From Microvirga terrae (lineage in GTDB: Bacteria > Pseudomonadota > Alphaproteobacteria > Rhizobiales > Beijerinckiaceae): 64,000 nucleotides of DNA. The translations under genes were made by a program, and so were the position numbers. The notes beneath the pieces are model-generated. The model did not search any database and had not been told where the DNA came from. It was given only the letters and a program-made list of their open reading frames with translations. Positions 60,706 through 64,000 of this stretch are shown piece by piece; the stretch's first letter is position 1; every line of letters starts with the position of its first letter. Location of the stretch: contig NZ_CP102845.1 in assembly GCF_013307435.2 (NCBI RefSeq), positions 3,408,001-3,472,000 on the forward strand. Reading direction: 5' to 3'.

Positions 60706-60921
60706 ATGAAAACCGCAGCAGAATACAGAAAGCACGCTGAAGAGTGTCGGGTACTCGCCAAGCAGATGCCTGAGGGGGAACAGCGCAATCAGCTTCTGGA
60801 GATGGCTAGAACCTGGGACACCCTGGCTGCAGAGCGGGAAAGGTTGGTCCGAAACCAATCCGAACTCGACACCGCGGAAGAGTCGAGCAAGGCTCGCATG
60901 TCCTCGATCCGCCAGTCATAG
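60706..60921 (+). CDS. Small helical protein common in Hyphomicrobiales
   Basis: 71 residues. MKTAAEYRKHAEECRVLAKQMPEGEQRNQ is a pattern I have often seen in short unnamed proteins of Bradyrhizobium and Methylobacterium. It is two helices joined by a short turn, with QLLEMARTWDTLAAERE. The ATG at 60706 is used because the family starts there. Function unknown. It is 9 bp before the next small gene. Confidence 0.75.
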   Translation: MKTAAEYRKHAEECRVLAKQMPEGEQRNQLLEMARTWDTLAAERERLVRNQSELDTAEESSKARMSSIRQS

Positions 60922-60930
60922 GACAGGCCC

Positions 60931-61182
60931 GTGCCGCGCTACTTCTTCGACACCTACGATGGAGACCAGTTCGTCCCGGACTCCAATGGACTTGAACTGC
61001 CGGATCTCGCGGCAGCTAAACGCGAGGCGCAAAGGGCCTTGGCGGATATCGCGAGAGATGCACTTCCTGACGACGACCAGCGAACGTACTTCATCTCTGT
61101 CAAAAACGAGGCTGGACAGATGGTGCTGCGGGCTGGCCTCACCCTCTTTGTCGAGACCATCGTCGGAACTTCAGCCGCATAG
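60931..61182 (+). CDS. DUF6894-family protein
   Basis: 83 residues from a GTG with GGACAGG upstream. It opens PRYFFDTYDGDQFVPDSNGLELPDL, the signature of the small DUF6894 proteins of Hyphomicrobiales, and ends with a strand-rich VSVKNEAGQMVLRAGLTLFVETI-like part. Function unknown. Close spacing (9 bp) to the preceding gene suggests one transcript. Confidence 0.8.
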   Translation: MPRYFFDTYDGDQFVPDSNGLELPDLAAAKREAQRALADIARDALPDDDQRTYFISVKNEAGQMVLRAGLTLFVETIVGTSAA

Positions 61183-61236
61183 TCCTCAGATTGATACAGG
61201 TACCCTCCCGATGAAGTCACGCCCAACGGAGACCGG

Positions 61237-61344
61237 ATGTCCGGAGACCAGATTGCCCTGACCTCGATCATTGTGATCGGGGTCTTCGCCCTACTTTTCG
61301 CGTTCGTCGTGAGCCAAAAGAAGCCCCCACGTAAGGGGCCGTAA
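61237..61344 (+). CDS. Candidate 35-residue single-helix membrane protein
   Basis: The ATG has CGGAG 4-5 nt upstream. The product is MSGDQIAL, then a hydrophobic TSIIVIGVFALLFAFVV segment and a basic tail SQKKPPRKGP, a classic single-helix protein with a cytoplasmic C-terminus. It lies 54 bp after the DUF6894 gene on the same strand. Confidence 0.6.
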   Translation: MSGDQIALTSIIVIGVFALLFAFVVSQKKPPRKGP

Positions 61345-61393
61345 GTCCGGATAACACCAGTCTTGGCATCTCAAAGTTGCGAGGGAGAACAGG

Positions 61394-61555
61394 CTACCAG
61401 AGGAACCGGCCATTGCTGTATGGATCGAACGACAAATTGAAGAAGAGGTATCCGACTACCAATGTCAGGATGCCCACACACAGAAGAGCGAGAAGGAGCA
61501 GGATGATGCGGGTCCTTCTCTCGTTGCTGAATAAGGCATCGTGCTCATCTGGCAT
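61394..61555 (-). CDS. Candidate 53-residue single-helix membrane protein
   Basis: A minus-strand frame running from the ATG at 61555 to a TAG at 61394. It opens MPDEHDALFSNERRTR, then has a strong membrane helix IILLLLALLCVGILTLVVGY followed by FFNLSFDPYSNGRFLW. The plus-strand frame over the same bases is rejected because it lacks such organisation. The ribosome-binding site is weak. Confidence 0.55.
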   Translation of the reverse strand: MPDEHDALFSNERRTRIILLLLALLCVGILTLVVGYLFFNLSFDPYSNGRFLW

Positions 61556-61666
61556 GGGTTTACCCCGAGCTTGCCTAGTTTTATCAGCCTCACGGGCGCG
61601 AGCGAAGATAGTCCAGAATTTCCGATAACCTCAGTATGGAATGAGCTAGCTGCGCCTCGAATGGCT

Positions 61667-61831
61667 CTACAGACGGATGATGTGGTAGCCGAAGAGGAAG
61701 AGCACGGCGAATGCCAGAATTGTGAGCCAAATCAGGCCCACGCGCGTGGTCTTTTCGTGCTGCGACAGCCGGGCCTCAATGCTCTCCAGCTTTTGCAGCT
61801 TCTCACGCATTTCACGATCAACGTCACTCAT
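61667..61831 (-). CDS. Candidate 54-residue coiled-coil plus membrane-helix protein
   Basis: Minus-strand frame from the ATG at 61831 to a TAG at 61667. A heptad-like helix DREMREKLQKLESIEARLSQ is followed by a membrane segment VGLIWLTILAFAVLFLFGYH and a short basic end IIRL. The arrangement (charged helix, then one span) is coherent, which supports it despite a weak ribosome-binding site. Confidence 0.55.
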   Translation of the reverse strand: MSDVDREMREKLQKLESIEARLSQHEKTTRVGLIWLTILAFAVLFLFGYHIIRL

Positions 61832-61856
61832 TGTGCCGTGTGTAAAAGATTACACG

Positions 61857-61889
61857 AAGCTTGTCCTTGCAGGACTGCAAGCTTTTCTT
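61857..61889. other. Hairpin of unclear role
   Basis: AAGCTTG / CAAGCTT arms with an inner TCC/GGA pairing and a small bulge, then TTTTCTTT on the plus strand. It could be a terminator for an unseen plus-strand RNA, or a leader structure of the minus-strand gene that starts at 61831. Confidence 0.3.
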
Positions 61890-62002
61890 TCGCAAATGCC
61901 AGTGTAATCGATCCTCAATTCAGAAAGGATTCAGCCGCAATTTGGTCTAATCCTCAGTATGAAAGGCGTCGTCCCCCAGAATCACTATTAAGTTTGCGGA
62001 AA

Positions 62003-62281
62003 ATGCTCAAAACCTCGGACACTCTGGCCGGAGCGGTCGGAACACTTGCGGCCGGTAACGTAGGCGCTGCCACCGTCCTCGGACGGATCATGAAAGATCC
62101 CTTTGTTGGGCTCATGATCCTCATGGACCTTGAGAGCATTGGCTTGCGGGGCGAGGCAATCTGGCGGCTTTATCGAGATGCCCACAACATGAAGCTGGAG
62201 AGTTTCATCCAGCACGTCAAAGCTCAGGCGGGCGAGGCGCCCCGGGGGTTGGTCCTGAGAGCTATGACGGAATTTAGGTGA
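62003..62281 (+). CDS. Small protein of unknown function, C-terminus replaced by IS256 sequence
   Basis: 92 residues. It begins MLKTSDTLAGAVGTLAAGNVG and has a hydrophobic PFVGLMILMDLESIGL and a helical WRLYRDAHNMKLESFIQHVKA. The last seven residues (RAMTEFR) and the stop codon are read from the left inverted repeat of the IS256 element. Removing the element and one target copy would give VLMP and a stop at 63671-63673, an 87-residue protein. So the insertion changed only the tail. Confidence 0.65.
   Translation: MLKTSDTLAGAVGTLAAGNVGAATVLGRIMKDPFVGLMILMDLESIGLRGEAIWRLYRDAHNMKLESFIQHVKAQAGEAPRGLVLRAMTEFR
62250..62258. repeat. Target-site duplication, left copy
   Basis: TGGTCCTGA, identical to 63657-63665 on the other side of the IS256 element. 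Confidence 0.93.
62259..62281 (+). repeat. IS256 left terminal inverted repeat
   Basis: GAGCTATGACGGAATTT then AGGTGA; matches the right repeat at 19 of 23 positions when reverse-complemented. Confidence 0.9.
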
Positions 62282-62290
62282 CGGGGCCGA

Positions 62291-63559
62291 TCAGGCGGCG
62301 CTGTTTGTCGGCACCGGAATGACCTCGCTGCCGTCCTTAAACCTGACACCGGCGATCACCTTCGGCAACTGGTTTTCACCCATCAACCTCCGCCAGCTTT
62401 TCGAAGCTGCCATGATGAGCTTGAACACCATCAGTCGCGCCGTTGTCGGCGACAGCGCGCCCTTGGTGCGCACGGTCCGGTGCCGCACCGTCGCGAACAC
62501 ACTTTCGATGGGATTTGTCGTCCGCAAATGGATCCAGTGCTCAGCCGGCCAGTCGTAGAAGGCCAGCAGCGCCCGCTGGTCCTTGCGCACGCACTCCACG
62601 GCTTTTGGATAGCGCGCCTGATAGGCTTCGGCGAACAGGTCGATGGCGATCTCGGCTTGGGCTCGGGTCGGCGCGAGATAAATCTCCCGCAGCGCCACCT
62701 TCATGCCGGGCTGCACGGATTTCGGCACTTTGTTGAGCACGTTGGTGGTCTTGTGCAGCCAGCAGCGTTGATGGTGCGTGCCGGGAAAGAGTTCGTCGAG
62801 CGCCTTCCAGAAGCCGAGAGCCCCATCCCCGACCGCAATCCGGGGCGGAACGGACAAGCCCCGCCGCTTGATCTCGACGAGAAGCTCGCGCCAGCTTTGG
62901 GCGCTCTCGCGCACGCCAGCCCGGAAGCCGATCAACTCCTTCTTGCCCTCTGGCGTGGCACCGATCAGCACGAGGATGCACTCGGCTTGATCCTCCATCC
63001 GGGCCTGGAGATAGACGCCGTCGGCCCAGACGTAGACGTAGCGGCGCGCCGACAGGTCGCGCGCCTGCCAACGCTCGTATTCGGCCTGCCATTCGCCGGT
63101 GAGCCGGGTGATGGCGGACGGCGACAGGTTCGGGGCGTCCTTACCGAGCAAGGCTGAGAGCGCCTCCTGGAAGTCGCCGGTCGAGAGCCCGCGCAGATAC
63201 AGGACCGGCAGCAGCGCATCCAAGCTCTTTGTCCGCCGGGCCCATTTCGGCAGGATTGCCGAGGTAAAGCGGATGCGGTCGGCATCGTCCGTGGCGCCGC
63301 GGTCGCGGATCTTGACCCGGCTGACCTCCACCGGACCGATGCCGGTTTGGATCATGCGCTCGGGGCCATGGCCGTGCCGGACCAGACGCTCACGCCCGTC
63401 CGGCAGCTTCAACTCGCGCATGCTGGCGAGATAGGCCTCAGCCTCGATCTCGATGGCCTGGGCCAGCAATTTACGGGCGCCGGCGCGCAGAATATCGGTC
63501 AGGGGATCGTCAATCGTATCGGGCTGACGAAGGCGCAAAACATTGGTAGTGTCGTTCAT
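62291..63559 (-). CDS. IS256-family transposase (mutator type)
   Basis: 422 residues. The DDE triad is visible: Asp180 (WADGVYLQA), Asp245 (AVGDGALGFW) and Glu352 (NPIESVFATVRHRT). The C/H motif HHQRCWLHKTTNVL is at 262-275, as in mutator-type enzymes. Full length, no frameshift. It fills the element, with its stop 10 bp inside the left repeat. Confidence 0.97.
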   Translation of the reverse strand: MNDTTNVLRLRQPDTIDDPLTDILRAGARKLLAQAIEIEAEAYLASMRELKLPDGRERLVRHGHGPERMIQTGIGPVEVSRVKIRDRGATDDADRIRFTSAILPKWARRTKSLDALLPVLYLRGLSTGDFQEALSALLGKDAPNLSPSAITRLTGEWQAEYERWQARDLSARRYVYVWADGVYLQARMEDQAECILVLIGATPEGKKELIGFRAGVRESAQSWRELLVEIKRRGLSVPPRIAVGDGALGFWKALDELFPGTHHQRCWLHKTTNVLNKVPKSVQPGMKVALREIYLAPTRAQAEIAIDLFAEAYQARYPKAVECVRKDQRALLAFYDWPAEHWIHLRTTNPIESVFATVRHRTVRTKGALSPTTARLMVFKLIMAASKSWRRLMGENQLPKVIAGVRFKDGSEVIPVPTNSAA

Positions 63560-63622
63560 GGCGTATCGCTCTCTCGAAGAGGTTCTGGCAGGCTCGACAC
63601 CCGCCTCGATACGCCGCCCTTC

Positions 63623-63997
63623 TCACACCGTCATCACCCAGTTTCCGCCATAGCTCTGGTCCTGATGCCGTGAAGATGAAGGCGTAGGCACAAGGCGCCC
63701 ATAGAACCGCAGCATCCGCTCATAGGCCTCAGTCAAGCGCCGCCCAGCATCCCCTCGCTTGGCTTCCCTGCCGTTTCTCGAGAATGGAAGCGCCGGGCCG
63801 GGTGGGGTGGCGGTCAGGCTCCACGTCCACGTGCCCACTTGTGGCCCATGTGGTTCCTGATGAATGTTGCCGATGTAGGTGTGCCAGCGGCTGTCGCTGT
63901 TCCGATCTGGCCTGCTTTCGTCGAAGCAGGTCCAGCTCGTCTCCAGCCAGCTATTGTCAGGCCAAGCCTCAGAGGTTTTCATCCAATAGAGCTTCAC
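63623..63997 (-). CDS. Protein of unknown function, possibly partial at its start and IS-capped at its end
   Basis: Open from near the window edge (a GTG at 63995-63997; the true start may lie outside). It contains HTYIGNIHQEPHGPQVGTWTW and GREAKRGDAGRRLTEAYERML, a pattern of small unnamed alphaproteobacterial proteins with a Trp-rich strand and a C-terminal helix. The final 11 residues (QSYGGNWVMTV) and the stop are read from the IS256 right end. The original C-terminus has therefore been cut or replaced. Confidence 0.6.
   Translation of the reverse strand: MKLYWMKTSEAWPDNSWLETSWTCFDESRPDRNSDSRWHTYIGNIHQEPHGPQVGTWTWSLTATPPGPALPFSRNGREAKRGDAGRRLTEAYERMLRFYGRLVPTPSSSRHQDQSYGGNWVMTV
63634..63656 (-). 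repeat. IS256 right terminal inverted repeat
   Basis: Reverse complement begins GAGCTATGGCGGAAACT then GGGTGA, matching the left end. Confidence 0.9.
63657..63665. repeat. Target-site duplication, right copy
   Basis: TGGTCCTGA, second copy of the 9-bp target. Confidence 0.93.
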
Positions 63998-64000
63998 GTG

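Larger units (their letters stand above)
62259..63656 (-). mobile_element. Complete IS256-family insertion sequence (1398 bp)
   Basis: Imperfect 23-bp terminal inverted repeats, an intact DDE transposase gene and flanking 9-bp direct repeats TGGTCCTGA. Size, repeats and an 8-9 bp duplication all fit IS256. The unaltered target copies point to a recent single insertion. Confidence 0.95.

Noticed and set aside
61377..61628. 83-codon plus-strand frame
   Set aside because: It is antisense to a coherent 53-residue membrane-protein frame and reads as low-complexity Arg/Ser.
61541..62002. Upstream extension of the 62003 gene to a 246-residue protein
   Set aside because: The extension overlaps the 54-residue minus-strand gene and has no ordered pattern; the region from the ATG at 62003 looks like a protein on its own.
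61988..62258. Minus-strand frame that would extend the 63997 gene across the IS site
   Set aside because: It stays open, but it is antisense to the better-looking 62003 gene. It is kept only as an unresolved point in the IS256 finding.
57978..64000. Second copy of the tRNA-Ser 3' end as an attR site
   Set aside because: No repeat of the T-arm/acceptor sequence was found by eye in the remaining 6 kb.

Overview
The window reads as chromosome of a high-GC alphaproteobacterium of the Hyphomicrobiales (Rhizobiales), most like the Methylobacteriaceae (a Microvirga- or Methylobacterium-type genome). The reasons are the fabD-fabG-acpP-fabF-mltG order, a single bifunctional Rsh next to rpoZ, the porin of the rhizobial Porin_2 type, an HWE-family histidine kinase, and TTAA-N7-TTAA (CtrA-type) sites. 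The genus is inference; the order-level placement is fairly safe.

Layout. (1) 1-16.6 kb is a conserved core: the fatty-acid synthesis run (fabD, fabG, acpP, fabF and the first codons of mltG on the minus strand), rpoZ and rsh, a class I amidotransferase, a HAD phosphatase, pyrE, a NYN/LabA protein, an ACT-domain protein, dapA-smpB, a soluble lytic transglycosylase, an alpha/beta hydrolase and a major porin. (2) 17-22 kb is a tyrosine/homogentisate catabolic group: a marR-maiA-hppD operon with two matched palindromic operators in front of marR, an orphan TRAP binding protein, and a divergent fumarylacetoacetate hydrolase gene. hmgA is absent here. (3) 22-28.3 kb holds a DUF4142 lipoprotein, dodecin, a secreted beta-propeller-like protein, a Uup-type ABC-F ATPase and a membrane HWE histidine kinase. 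(4) 28.3-29.5 kb is an IS110-family element set exactly against the stop codon of an aldehyde dehydrogenase gene. (5) 31-40 kb is a catabolic/transport group: a fused DppD-DppF ATPase, aldehyde dehydrogenase, SDR, dipeptide-type binding protein and two permeases, followed by a flavin monooxygenase-like gene and a second orphan TRAP binding protein. (6) 42-57.6 kb carries a mixed set: an S66 peptidase, groES-groEL with a degenerate CIRCE, trhO-slyX, an amidase, a Crp/Fnr regulator, a SolA-like oxidase with a branched-chain-type binding protein, an RTX protein, a YidB-family protein and small unknowns. (7) tRNA-Ser(GCU) at 57978-58068 marks a change of character. To its right the DNA is visibly less GC-rich and packed with short orphan genes, several coding one-helix membrane proteins, plus a lone response regulator. 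It ends in a complete IS256-family element (62259-63656) with inverted repeats and a 9-bp target duplication, whose two ends supply the stop codons of both flanking genes.

Spread through the intergenic spaces of 24-47 kb are at least six copies of a ~90-bp double-hairpin repeat (REP/BIME-like). A second GCATCG palindrome family occurs at 10.5, 28.3 and 44.2 kb. No CRISPR array, rRNA, prophage structural gene or integrase was seen. I found no clearly new multi-gene defence or biosynthetic system. The best leads are the IS110 5' non-coding region (possible bridge RNA), the dispersed repeats, the paired MarR operators and the small-membrane-protein region beside tRNA-Ser.
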